Shown: one piece after another, positions 16,412 through 24,382 of the stretch
Numbering within the stretch: the stretch's first letter is position 1
Layout of the letters: each line of letters begins with the position of its first letter
Assembly (NCBI GenBank): GCA_029960065.1
Contig: JASCOF010000010.1
Location: 62,001-126,000 of the forward strand
DNA length: 64,000 bases
Reading direction: 5' to 3'
Origin: Flavobacteriaceae bacterium PS02336
Lineage (GTDB): Bacteria; Bacteroidota; Bacteroidia; Flavobacteriales; Flavobacteriaceae
Notes under the pieces: model-generated
Database searches by the model: none
The model's input: only the letters and a program-made list of their open reading frames with translations
Told to the model about the DNA's origin: nothing
Made by a program: the position numbers and the translations under genes

Positions 16412-16963
16412 TTAGACTGTAACGCTGTAAACAGTATAAAAAAAAAGCAATACGGGAATAATAACTACATTAAACTTAAATTTCTTTTTCAAATTAATTA
16501 CGACACCATTAACTTCTTTTCTGTCAATAATGTCAATAGCATCAAAAATATCTGAATCCTTAACCAAAACATGATCAGGACTACATTCATGTTTAATAAT
16601 AGCCTTGCACAAATTGAACATAAAAAGATAATCAACCTGCTTTATAACTTTATCAGATGGAAAATCCATAGCAGAAGCTATGTTTTTAATATATAATTCA
16701 GTATCATTTTCACTGGAGGGAGCATATTCACTAATCAATTTCCTAATAGTATCTTTTCCCTTACCGATATCTCCAAGTAAATCAATTAACATAGCCCTAA
16801 TACCGTACTTAATTTCGGTAAATTGTTCAAAAGATTTATTTAAATCCGTATTTTGAGACAATGGAATCTTACCAACCCACTTATCAGGAGTGACCCTTAA
16901 ATTGCCCGGATTATTATTTCGAATACCTCTTGTTAAATCCTTTCTACCTAAAAAACTACTCAT
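16412..16963 (-). CDS. Membrane-anchored peptidoglycan-degrading protein (transglycosylase-like)
   Basis: A 183-residue protein with GIRNNNPGNLR near residue 13. This signature is shared by a lysozyme/transglycosylase-like family common in phages. A conserved-looking FEQFTEIKYGIRAM follows. The C-terminus ends in a hydrophobic helix (FNVVIIPVLLFFYTVYSVTV), which would hold the enzyme in a membrane, as in virion-associated lysins of membrane-containing phages. It could act in DNA entry, host lysis or both. Its ATG overlaps the end of the 58-residue gene by 8 bp. Confidence 0.78.
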   Translation of the reverse strand: MSSFLGRKDLTRGIRNNNPGNLRVTPDKWVGKIPLSQNTDLNKSFEQFTEIKYGIRAMLIDLLGDIGKGKDTIRKLISEYAPSSENDTELYIKNIASAMDFPSDKVIKQVDYLFMFNLCKAIIKHECSPDHVLVKDSDIFDAIDIIDRKEVNGVVINLKKKFKFNVVIIPVLLFFYTVYSVTV

Positions 16964-17132
16964 TTTCTTCTACAGTTTGAGGTTTAGCAGGTATTTGCGG
17001 TTCATCCTTTCCAAAATCAAGCTTACTTAACTCATCAGATACAACCTGAATACCTTTCAAAATCGCAGTTACAACCGCCCCATATTTTACGATAATTCCG
17101 ATTATCGAAACAATTCCTTTCAAATTTTTCAT
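16956..17132 (-). CDS. 58-residue prophage membrane protein
   Basis: ATG at 17132, stop at 16956-16958. The first half is one hydrophobic helix (MKNLKGIVSIIGIIVKYGAV and onward), the second half an acidic, proline-containing soluble tail (FGKDEPQIPAKPQTVEENE). It overlaps the start of the muralytic gene by 8 bp, so the two are translationally coupled. The layout (small hydrophobic protein just before a lysin) allows a holin-like role, but the single helix and acidic tail fit a virion membrane protein equally well. Confidence 0.65.
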   Translation of the reverse strand: MKNLKGIVSIIGIIVKYGAVVTAILKGIQVVSDELSKLDFGKDEPQIPAKPQTVEENE

Positions 17133-17235
17133 GACTTATTTTGTTTTAATTGTTTTCTTTTTTCTAAATACTCTTTGAGTAAATCCACCCCCTCATGAAG
17201 TATAAGAGGGAGGAACTTTAATATGACCTTAAACA

Positions 17236-17637
17236 TTAGTTTGAGCGGATAAATGTACCTGCGTAACCTCCGTTTTTTGCACGTGGATTAATTACAAATG
17301 CCATGCTGTCAATTACGACCTTACCGCCATTTTTTTGCATTGTACCCCAGTGGAATGACTTGACACCAGTTTTAGTGTTTGTAAAAGTGCATGCTACAGA
17401 ACCAAACCAACCTTTTTCGGACAGATCCGATTTAGTTGTTGTTACACATTTAATTGCAATCAATTCTCCATTAGACAATCTCCAACCAGTTGTTAAATGC
17501 TGTTCAACGCCTTTATTAGGCCCTGAATTAGGTGTGTAAGTAGTAGACTTTGCGCCTGAATGCTTTACTTTTTGTTGGTTATTATTGTTGTTATAATTCT
17601 GATTATTAGAATTATAATTCTTTTTATTTTGTGCCAT
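17236..17637 (-). CDS. Prophage protein with Asn/Gln-rich N-terminus
   Basis: A 133-residue basic protein. Residues 4-22 are almost entirely Asn, Gln, Tyr and Lys (low complexity). The rest is a beta-rich domain with WRLSNGE, KSFHWGTM and GGYAGTFIRSN. There is no signal peptide or membrane segment. The basic charge and flexible tail would suit a genome-binding or internal virion protein. It follows the 17692-17740 hairpin and starts a new cluster after a 111-bp gap. Confidence 0.68.
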   Translation of the reverse strand: MAQNKKNYNSNNQNYNNNNNQQKVKHSGAKSTTYTPNSGPNKGVEQHLTTGWRLSNGELIAIKCVTTTKSDLSEKGWFGSVACTFTNTKTGVKSFHWGTMQKNGGKVVIDSMAFVINPRAKNGGYAGTFIRSN

Positions 17638-17691
17638 TACTTTATAATGTGTTTAATTAATAATATGATTTCAGCCAGTTTTTTTATTATA

Positions 17692-17740
17692 ATTACTGCC
17701 GAATCTATCAGAAATACAATAAGATAGATTCGATAGTAAT
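17692..17740. other. 49-bp intergenic hairpin in the prophage
   Basis: Inverted repeat with outer arms ATTACT/AGTAAT, a 2-nt mismatch on each side, inner perfect 10-bp arms CGAATCTATC/GATAGATTCG and a 13-nt loop. It has no T run on the minus strand, so it is not a standard terminator. In a single-stranded circular genome it would be a prominent structure: candidate complementary-strand origin, packaging signal or mRNA stabiliser. Confidence 0.65.
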
Positions 17741-17748
17741 TTTTAGGC

Positions 17749-18255
17749 TTATCGCTTTTTTGCAACTCTTTTGCCTGTGTTATTGCGGTCACGTCTTATA
17801 AACCAAATCAATGCAATAAGACCAACGACAGCACCAATAACAATTTTCCAATTTCTTTGAAACCATACCTTAATTGTTGAACTTACTACAGTAGCACCAA
17901 CCTGACCGCTTCCCTGAACAAATCCAGTACTTAAACCGTCATTAATTCCAGTTGTTACGGCTTTTGCGAAAATCTGAGAACCTGCATTTGCTACAGCGCC
18001 AACCGTGTTAGCTGAACTTTGTTCCAAAGCTTTTGTTTGAGCATTCCAATAATCGGCTTCGGCTTGTTTTCCTTGTGCTTCTGCTTGTTTAGCAAGCTTT
18101 TTCGCTTCTACAGCATCAGTAACTTTTCCAATTACTTGCTGAGCAATTCCACCAACGCCAGGAACAAAACCAACGGCAGTAGTCGCAACTTTTACCAAAT
18201 TTTTGAACGAGACATTTTTTTTAATGGATTGACCAATTTTTTTAAAGAACCCCAT
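17749..18255 (-). CDS. Prophage membrane protein with Ala/Gln coiled coil
   Basis: A 168-residue protein: basic amphipathic N-terminus (FFKKIGQSIKKNVSFKNLVK), a Gly/Val hydrophobic patch (TTAVGFVPGVGGIAQQVIG), an Ala/Glu/Gln-rich coiled coil (about residues 48-78), one strong transmembrane helix (about 135-152, WKIVIGAVVGLIALIWFI) and a basic tail (RRDRNNTGKRVAKKR). The basic tail could contact packaged DNA under the membrane. It starts 3 bp after the candidate capsid gene, so the two are surely cotranscribed. Confidence 0.72.
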   Translation of the reverse strand: MGFFKKIGQSIKKNVSFKNLVKVATTAVGFVPGVGGIAQQVIGKVTDAVEAKKLAKQAEAQGKQAEADYWNAQTKALEQSSANTVGAVANAGSQIFAKAVTTGINDGLSTGFVQGSGQVGATVVSSTIKVWFQRNWKIVIGAVVGLIALIWFIRRDRNNTGKRVAKKR

Positions 18256-18258
18256 AAC

Positions 18259-18978
18259 TTACACAGTTTTTAAACATCTCACGACGAAATTAATAATTGA
18301 GCCTTGCGACTTATTGATTTCAAGACCAACCACAGCCACTAAAGGCAAGGTTAATCTATTAGTTAAACCTTGTAATACTTTTCCATCCGCAAGGACAGCT
18401 TGAATAGGATCAATATCACGACTTAAAGTTTGCAATTCGAACGGTAGATATTTAACAACCTGACCATTTGAGTACTGATAAGACAAATCACTTACTGAAT
18501 CATCAACAGTCATTACAGCCAAATCAAATCCCTGTACATCAATTTTTTTGTTAAACTCTTCTGATGCAACAGATTTTTGTTCGAAGAAAAATAAGTTGTT
18601 GGTTTGTTGTGGCTCTTCAATACCGTGCAAATCGTAACGTTTATCTGCAATTAAATCTTCAAGAGTAATTTTAATACTCTCTTTATCTGCAAGATAAATT
18701 GAACCTTCGTCTGCTAATTCGCAAAGAGCGATTAAAGCATTATCAGCATCAGATTGTGTGTTTTCAGTTCCGTAAGTACTTGCTAAAATGAAATCTTTAA
18801 GCAATACTTTGTTTGCTAAAATGACATTCGAACCGTTTCCACGTTCAATGTAAACACTAATTTTTTCAGTTGTTAAAGCTGATAAAGCCAAATCACTTGA
18901 AAGAATTAAAGCACCGATTGCTTTTGTTACTTGTAATTCTGGCGATTTTGTAACGCCTGTAATAGTTGCAATTTTCAT
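18259..18978 (-). CDS. Candidate major capsid protein of the prophage
   Basis: A 239-residue soluble protein, predominantly beta with short helices (KISVYIERGNG, VLLKDFILASTYG, SIKITLEDLIADKRYDLHG, LTLPLVAVVGLEI). The pattern of strands, a hydrophobic N-terminal segment and the mid-protein LKDFIL and LEDLI helices recall double-jelly-roll capsid proteins of the PM2/FLiP type. The size is slightly small (PM2 P2 is about 269 residues). It has its own -7-like box and a 10-bp repeat array upstream, suggesting strong regulated expression. No catalytic motif is visible. The identity is inference and needs structural prediction. Confidence 0.6.
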   Translation of the reverse strand: MKIATITGVTKSPELQVTKAIGALILSSDLALSALTTEKISVYIERGNGSNVILANKVLLKDFILASTYGTENTQSDADNALIALCELADEGSIYLADKESIKITLEDLIADKRYDLHGIEEPQQTNNLFFFEQKSVASEEFNKKIDVQGFDLAVMTVDDSVSDLSYQYSNGQVVKYLPFELQTLSRDIDPIQAVLADGKVLQGLTNRLTLPLVAVVGLEINKSQGSIINFVVRCLKTV

Positions 18979-19011
18979 TTGTTATAAATTTTATTTGTTT
19001 AATTTCTTTCA

Positions 19012-19020
19012 CAAAGATTA
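19012..19020 (-). promoter_or_regulatory. Putative late promoter -7 box
   Basis: On the minus strand TAATCTTTG resembles TAnnTTTG (one base off or one base longer) and lies about 35 bp before the capsid-candidate start. The TCCCT repeats sit immediately upstream, covering -25 to -80. Confidence 0.4.
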
Positions 19021-19040
19021 TTGCAACTATTATTTGACGT

Positions 19041-19095
19041 TCCCTAAAATTCCCTGTTTTTCCCTATTTTTCCCTAATTTTCCCTATAATATCCC
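19041..19095. repeat. Five-copy 10-bp direct repeat (iteron or operator array)
   Basis: TCCCT occurs at exactly 19041, 19051, 19061, 19071 and 19081, each followed by an AT-rich 5-mer, with a degenerate sixth copy (ATCCC, 19091-19095). The period is 10 bp, close to one DNA helical turn, so all copies face the same side. It overlaps the 3' end of the 55-residue gene and lies just upstream of the capsid-candidate promoter. Confidence 0.9.
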
Positions 19096-19251
19096 ATAGT
19101 TTATTAGGTCTTGAACCGTTAAATAGTTCCTTTTTAAAGCAAGAGAATCAATAATTGTTTGATATTCTTTACAAGCGGTTTTATAGCTTAATTCAAGAAT
19201 ATGCATTAATTGGGTTTTAGTTACTTTTTGGCTTGTATTCTGTGTTTTCAT
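19084..19251 (-). CDS. 55-residue putative DNA-binding protein
   Basis: ATG at 19251, stop at 19084-19086. The sequence is basic and helical (MKTQNTSQKVTKTQLMHILE start, YLTVQDLINYGIL end) and looks like a minimal helix-turn-helix protein of the type that reads small tandem operators. It starts 3 bp after the initiator gene stop, so it is cotranscribed with rep, and ends inside the TCCCT repeat array. It could be the regulator that switches between replication and structural genes. Both fold and role are inferred. Confidence 0.6.
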   Translation of the reverse strand: MKTQNTSQKVTKTQLMHILELSYKTACKEYQTIIDSLALKRNYLTVQDLINYGIL

Positions 19252-19254
19252 GGC

Positions 19255-20448
19255 TTATAAAAATAAAAGTTGGTGTTCGTGGAATAATTCAGAATCAAAT
19301 TCATTTACTAATTTTTCCTTTGTTCTAAATTCGTGCAGATAGAAATGTAATTTATTTGTAAACCACATTAAAAGTGGTTTTTCGGTAATCATGTCCAAAT
19401 CTTGAAGTAAAAGATTTAGCGCAACGATATAAGACACATCTTGATTGTTTGCGTAATATTCTCTAAATAGAGATTTTGCAAGACGTTTTTTAATCGTGGT
19501 TGAGGAAAGAACAACCTTTTTTAAACGTTTGATTATAGGATTGAATTTTGTAATTTGAGATTGTAAAAAATCAAAATCAAACAAAATAATTAGCTTTTCT
19601 TTATTGATTTGACTTTTACCCGTATTCTCACGAAGTTCAAAAAAACCTTTATTTGCAATCTTCAATAATTCATAAAGGTTTGCTTTATCAAAAATACCCC
19701 AAGTCATTGTCTGACTTATATTTACATCTAATTTAGAATGTTCATTTAAACCTCTGAAAAAAGCTGAATTTAACTGATATTCAAAACGCCAAACATTGTC
19801 ATTTTTCAAACCGTTATTTGCGTAATATTCATTTATATATGGCTTTTCGGTTAGTTGCAACGACAGCGTTTTATTATAGCATCGTATTATTTTATCAGAT
19901 GTTCTTTTCCCGATTTGGAAACCGTTAAGTATAGATTTTCCTTTGTAGGTTTCAAAATAGCTTTGTAAATTTTTCGGACGCCCCGAAATAAGGTAGTTAC
20001 CTGCAACAACATTACTATATAAATTACGGTAAGAATTGTTGATATCAGACTTGTCAAGGCAAATATCCAGTCTATTAATAGACTTAAAAAAGTAGTTCGT
20101 TTCATCGCAAAAAGCGTTTATGACACCTCTTAAGGCATCGTTAGACAATGTGTAAAATAGATTGTTTTCGAATTGTAGTTGCGCAAATTGTTCACTCATA
20201 ATTGCTGAGCGTGGTCTTGCTGTATAAATTCCAATTTTTAAATCTTCATAATATAAATCTGCTCTAAGCTCAAAAATCTTAGTTCCGTACTCATAAGGTT
20301 TTAAACGAAACTTTGAATGCTCGGGAAATTCTCCAAACGGTTGTCCTTCTAGATTAATAATTAAATAGTCGATATTTATAAGAGTAGGTTTTAAATTATT
20401 GTTTTTGAATTTAGTTTGGGCTTGATGCCTTTCTTTATATGAAATCAT
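19255..20448 (-). CDS. Rep_trans-like replication initiator
   Basis: A 397-residue protein with the signature of replication initiators of the Rep_trans/RstA-like group: IDYLIINLEG near the N-terminus, SINRLDICLDKSD in the middle, IIRCYNKT (likely catalytic tyrosine) and VWRFEYQLN. Such proteins nick one strand at an origin and start rolling-circle replication, using a covalent tyrosine link. It is preceded by a GC-rich hairpin (20476-20499) that could be its target. A C-terminal domain of about 120 residues is unassigned. It is the largest gene of the element. Confidence 0.82.
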   Translation of the reverse strand: MISYKERHQAQTKFKNNNLKPTLINIDYLIINLEGQPFGEFPEHSKFRLKPYEYGTKIFELRADLYYEDLKIGIYTARPRSAIMSEQFAQLQFENNLFYTLSNDALRGVINAFCDETNYFFKSINRLDICLDKSDINNSYRNLYSNVVAGNYLISGRPKNLQSYFETYKGKSILNGFQIGKRTSDKIIRCYNKTLSLQLTEKPYINEYYANNGLKNDNVWRFEYQLNSAFFRGLNEHSKLDVNISQTMTWGIFDKANLYELLKIANKGFFELRENTGKSQINKEKLIILFDFDFLQSQITKFNPIIKRLKKVVLSSTTIKKRLAKSLFREYYANNQDVSYIVALNLLLQDLDMITEKPLLMWFTNKLHFYLHEFRTKEKLVNEFDSELFHEHQLLFL

Positions 20449-20475
20449 TGTTTTTTAGTAGGTTTGAGTGAGTTA

Positions 20476-20499
20476 GTTGCCGTTATACCCTACGGCAAC
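20476..20499. other. GC-rich hairpin upstream of rep, candidate rolling-circle origin
   Basis: Perfect 8-bp arms GTTGCCGT and ACGGCAAC with an 8-nt loop TATACCCT, in the only gap next to rep (20449-20531). GC content is much higher than its surroundings. Rolling-circle initiators nick in the loop of such hairpins. It lies in the 5' leader of rep, so it could also regulate rep translation. Confidence 0.55.
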
Positions 20500-20531
20500 A
20501 ATTGAAAAATCGAAAGGGGAGTAGCAAAAAA

Positions 20532-20858
20532 TTAATTTTCCGAACCCTGCCAAAGTGAATAATGATTTTTTGGTAAATCATGTATTGTAAATTCTTTCTT
20601 TGATATTGCCTCAGTTATTTTCTTTTCGACTTCAAAAAATTTCTGTTGATAATTTGAAATCTGAGAGTTAAAAAAAACATTAATCTGCTGACCAACATTT
20701 TTAATTTCTCTCATTGTAAAATCATGTTGATATTTTAAACCAAGTAAATCGACAGTCTCTACAGGATTTTTTGAATACTCATTTAAATCATGATTTAATC
20801 CTGACAATTCCAAAAGCAAATTTTCTCGTTTTTGGATTAAAAGTAAAATTGTAGACAT
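20532..20858 (-). CDS. Small coiled-coil prophage protein
   Basis: A 108-residue helical protein with heptad-like patterns (ILLLIQKRENLLLELSGLN, then QQKFFEVEKKITEAISKKEF). There is no membrane segment or motif. It is separated from the 102-residue gene by 3 bp and precedes the rep leader. Position suggests an early gene; the function is unknown. Confidence 0.62.
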   Translation of the reverse strand: MSTILLLIQKRENLLLELSGLNHDLNEYSKNPVETVDLLGLKYQHDFTMREIKNVGQQINVFFNSQISNYQQKFFEVEKKITEAISKKEFTIHDLPKNHYSLWQGSEN

Positions 20859-20861
20859 ATA

Positions 20862-21170
20862 TTAAGGTATTAGAAGATTATGTTTAAGGAGTTTTGAAAT
20901 AAGCGTTTTCTGAGAATTGCAATAAAAAATAAATTCGTGAACGCAAAAAGATTGAGTTACTATAAAGCAATCCGTACAAACTTTAATTGTAATTCCTATA
21001 TTTGAACCACGGATTCTTAGAAATAATGTTTTGAACTTTAAATGTGAGGTTTTGCAAAATGGACGCATTTTTTTCAAAAATGTTTTTGCATTAAAGTTTG
21101 TGTGACGCATCTTGTTTAGTTCTACAAGTAATAGTGTGTAATTCTCTAAAGAGGAACGTTTTAAAGCCAT
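20862..21170 (-). CDS. Small basic prophage protein, first gene
   Basis: A 102-residue basic protein. The N-terminal half is helical (NYTLLLVELNKMRH, FLKKMRPFC) and the second half has five cysteines (CTDCFIVTQSFC, then FYC) that could bind zinc. It is the first gene of the minus-strand array; its start lies only 29 bp from the attR site, so after excision it would be read from sequence joined across attP. I do not recognise the family. Confidence 0.6.
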   Translation of the reverse strand: MALKRSSLENYTLLLVELNKMRHTNFNAKTFLKKMRPFCKTSHLKFKTLFLRIRGSNIGITIKVCTDCFIVTQSFCVHEFIFYCNSQKTLISKLLKHNLLIP

Positions 21171-21198
21171 TTGTAATAGTTAATAAGTTATATCACAA

Positions 21199-21771
<573 letters not shown>

Positions 21772-23685
21772 ATGAATACAGTTGCTGAGCATATTGCTGA
21801 TTTTTTGAAGGAATACAAACCTTTTGATAATTTGACTTTTCAGGAATTATCGGATATTGCTACAAATATTCGTGTAATTAATTTAGAAAAACACGCGGTT
21901 TTATTTCAAAATAATGATCCGCTTCACGATAGTTTTTATGTAGTCGCTTCTGGTGTAATCAATCTTACAACAATTGCTGACGCAGAAGAAACTATTATAA
22001 ATAAATGCCATGAAGGCGATATTTTTGGTCTACGCCCGTTTTTCGCCAAGAATAACTATATGATGACAGCTAAAGCACGCGAAGAAAGTATAATTTATGC
22101 TATTCCAATCGCTGTATTTAGACCTTTTGTAGCTAATAATTCTGATGTTTTAAACTTCTTATTAGAAAGTTTTGCAGTGAATTCGCGCCATACAAAAGAC
22201 AGCGTAAGTTCTAATGGTAAACTTATTTCTGATGTAGATTATATCGATCAGCAGTCAGAAATGCAATATATTCAGTCGCTTAATTATAATAATTCGCCAT
22301 TAACTACTCAGGCTAGTCATATTGTAAAAGATGTTGCTATTTTAATGACGGAGTCTATGGTTGATAATATCATAATCTGCGAAAAAAATCATCCAATTGG
22401 AATCGTAACCAATGCCGATTTGTCTTCAAAAATCGCAACTGGACGCTATCCTATTACAGAAACAATTGACAAAATTATGTCCTCGCCGGTTGTGACCGTT
22501 TTAGAAAACGTATCACTTGCCGAAGCACAATTGTTGATGTTAAAACATAATGTAACTCACCTTTGTGTTACCAAAGACGGTACAAGTAAATCTGTTGTAA
22601 AAGGAATAATTTCTGAACACGATCTTATTGTTGCTCAAGCTAGTAACCCTGGTGTTTTAATTAAAGAAATTAAGCGTTCACAACTTCCGAAAGATCTAAA
22701 ACAAATTCGCGATCGTTTATCTGATTTGATTCAAAATTCAATTCAGAAGAACATTCCAATTTCGCATGTCAGTAATATTGCAAGTGAAATTAATCTCGCT
22801 ATTATTAAACGTGCTGTTGAGCTTTCAATTTTAGATTTAGGCTCCCCTCCTGCACGTTTTGCATGGTTAAGTATTGGAAGTCAAGGACGTAAAGAACAGC
22901 TTTTATTAACAGATCAGGATAGTATTTTGATTTTTGAAGATGTTACGCCTGAAAAATATAGAGAAGTAAAAGATTATTTCTTAAGGCTGGCAAAAAGAAC
23001 TACTTCAATATTAGAAAAAGTAGGTTACGAATATTGTCCAAACGGTCATATGGGAAGCAATATGCTTTGGTGTAAATCATTGAGTGACTGGACAAAACAA
23101 TACAACAGCTGGATGAATACTCCAGGGGAAAACAGCAATGATTTGAGCAGTATTTTCTTTGACTATGAAATTGTTTTTGGAGAACCTAAAATTGAGGAAG
23201 CCATAGAAAATGTCATTTTCAAGAATGCTGTAAACAATACTTTATTCTTTGATTTCTTAGGAAACGATGCTTTAAAGAGAAATTCTCCGCTAAGTTTCTT
23301 CAAGAAATTTATAGTTGAAGAAGAAGGACCGCATAAAGGAAAATTTGATATAAAAACTCGTGCCTTAATGCCTTTGATAGATGGTGCACGTTTATTAATT
23401 TTGAATGCAAATATAAAAGGAATACAAAACACCTATTTAAGATTCAAGCAGTTAGCAATAACAGATTCTAAAAATGCCGAAATTTATTTAAGCTGCGCTG
23501 AAGCTTTTCTAACTCTTTCTAAATTTAGAACTGTTGAAGGATTAAAAAATGACGACTCTGGTCAATATATTAATTTAAGAGAAATGTCTAAAACAGATAA
23601 GGAGAAACTAAAAAATGCTTTAGCCCCAATGAAAGACCTCGAGGAACTAATTAAGAGTAAATTTCAATTGACACAATTCTCATAA
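21772..23685 (+). CDS. cNMP-binding / CBS-pair / DUF294 nucleotidyltransferase-like protein
   Basis: A 637-residue cytosolic signalling protein with three parts: an N-terminal cyclic-nucleotide-binding-like domain (LFQNNDPLHDSFYVVASGVI, GDIFGLRPFF), two CBS repeats that bind adenosine nucleotides (MTESMVDNIIICEKNHPIGI; MSSPVVTVLENVSLAEAQLL), and a DUF294 GlnD-like nucleotidyltransferase domain with SIGSQGRKEQLLLTDQDSIL. The GSxGR and DxD residues are intact, so it may be an active nucleotidyl transferase. ATG at 21772 is preferred over the TTG at 21742. It lies 3 bp before a DnaQ-fold gene and near acs; this trio recurs in bacteria and points to sensing linked to acetate metabolism (inference). 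Confidence 0.87.
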   Translation: MNTVAEHIADFLKEYKPFDNLTFQELSDIATNIRVINLEKHAVLFQNNDPLHDSFYVVASGVINLTTIADAEETIINKCHEGDIFGLRPFFAKNNYMMTAKAREESIIYAIPIAVFRPFVANNSDVLNFLLESFAVNSRHTKDSVSSNGKLISDVDYIDQQSEMQYIQSLNYNNSPLTTQASHIVKDVAILMTESMVDNIIICEKNHPIGIVTNADLSSKIATGRYPITETIDKIMSSPVVTVLENVSLAEAQLLMLKHNVTHLCVTKDGTSKSVVKGIISEHDLIVAQASNPGVLIKEIKRSQLPKDLKQIRDRLSDLIQNSIQKNIPISHVSNIASEINLAIIKRAVELSILDLGSPPARFAWLSIGSQGRKEQLLLTDQDSILIFEDVTPEKYREVKDYFLRLAKRTTSILEKVGYEYCPNGHMGSNMLWCKSLSDWTKQYNSWMNTPGENSNDLSSIFFDYEIVFGEPKIEEAIENVIFKNAVNNTLFFDFLGNDALKRNSPLSFFKKFIVEEEGPHKGKFDIKTRALMPLIDGARLLILNANIKGIQNTYLRFKQLAITDSKNAEIYLSCAEAFLTLSKFRTVEGLKNDDSGQYINLREMSKTDKEKLKNALAPMKDLEELIKSKFQLTQFS

Positions 23686-23688
23686 AAT

Positions 23689-24285
23689 ATGCTAGACTGG
23701 CTTAAAAATATCAACAAAGACTATCCAGAATTCTGGAAGGATTATTTAACAAAATTCGAATCTAGACCTAACAGGTTTGTTGTTTTATCAACAGAAACCT
23801 CTGGGCTAAATCCGGATAAAGATGTTATATTGTCTGTTGGCGCATTCTCTGTTATCGACGACAGTATCGTAATAAAAGAAAGCTTTGAGACTGTTTTACT
23901 GCAATACAAATACCTTCAGGATAATGGACTTTCTAATGAATTTATCATTGAAAGCAAAATGATGAAAATGCCTGAACCCGATGCATTAGAAGCTTTAGTG
24001 AAATTTATAGGAAATTCAATTTTGGTGGGACATCATATTAATTTTGATGTTGAAATGCTAAATGCCGCGCTGGAACGTTTAGATTGCGGCCGATTGAAAA
24101 ACGAAGCTTTGGATGTTGATGTAATGTACAGAAAACTTACTGATATAAACGACAAACAGTTTTCGCTTGATGATTTGTGCGAAATTTATAAAATTCCCAA
24201 AAGCGATCGTAATTCTTCTTCCGAAGATGCTTATAGAATTGGACTTTTGTTTTTAAAACTGAAATCTAGATTAGGAATAAAGTAA
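23689..24285 (+). CDS. DnaQ-like 3'-5' exonuclease-fold protein with degenerate active site
   Basis: A 198-residue protein with a DnaQ/RNase-T fold. The Exo I motif, normally DTETTG, reads STETSG (residues 34-39), so the first catalytic aspartate is serine. Exo II is present (GHHINFDVEML). Exo III, normally HxxxxDA, reads NSSSEDA, so the histidine is missing. It is likely weak or inactive as a nuclease, perhaps a binding partner of the upstream DUF294 protein, with which it is cotranscribed (3-bp gap). A true exonuclease with non-standard residues cannot be excluded. Confidence 0.8.
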   Translation: MLDWLKNINKDYPEFWKDYLTKFESRPNRFVVLSTETSGLNPDKDVILSVGAFSVIDDSIVIKESFETVLLQYKYLQDNGLSNEFIIESKMMKMPEPDALEALVKFIGNSILVGHHINFDVEMLNAALERLDCGRLKNEALDVDVMYRKLTDINDKQFSLDDLCEIYKIPKSDRNSSSEDAYRIGLLFLKLKSRLGIK

Positions 24286-24322
24286 TAAATATAAAATCTC
24301 AATATTTAAACTCCAATATTGT

Positions 24323-24366
24323 AAAAAAAAAAAAATGCCTCTTAAATTTTAAGAGGCATTTTTTTA
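24323..24366. terminator. Bidirectional intrinsic terminator
   Basis: Perfect 12-bp stem AATGCCTCTTAA/TTAAGAGGCATT with a 3-nt loop, flanked by an A12 run and a T run. It lies between the convergent exonuclease-like gene and acs. Confidence 0.92.
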
Positions 24367-24382
24367 TGAACTAAGAACAGAA

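Noticed and set aside
19041..19095. CRISPR-like or microsatellite reading of the TCCCT repeats
   Set aside because: Units are 10 bp with no spacers and no cas genes; the exact helical period and location fit a protein-binding array better.
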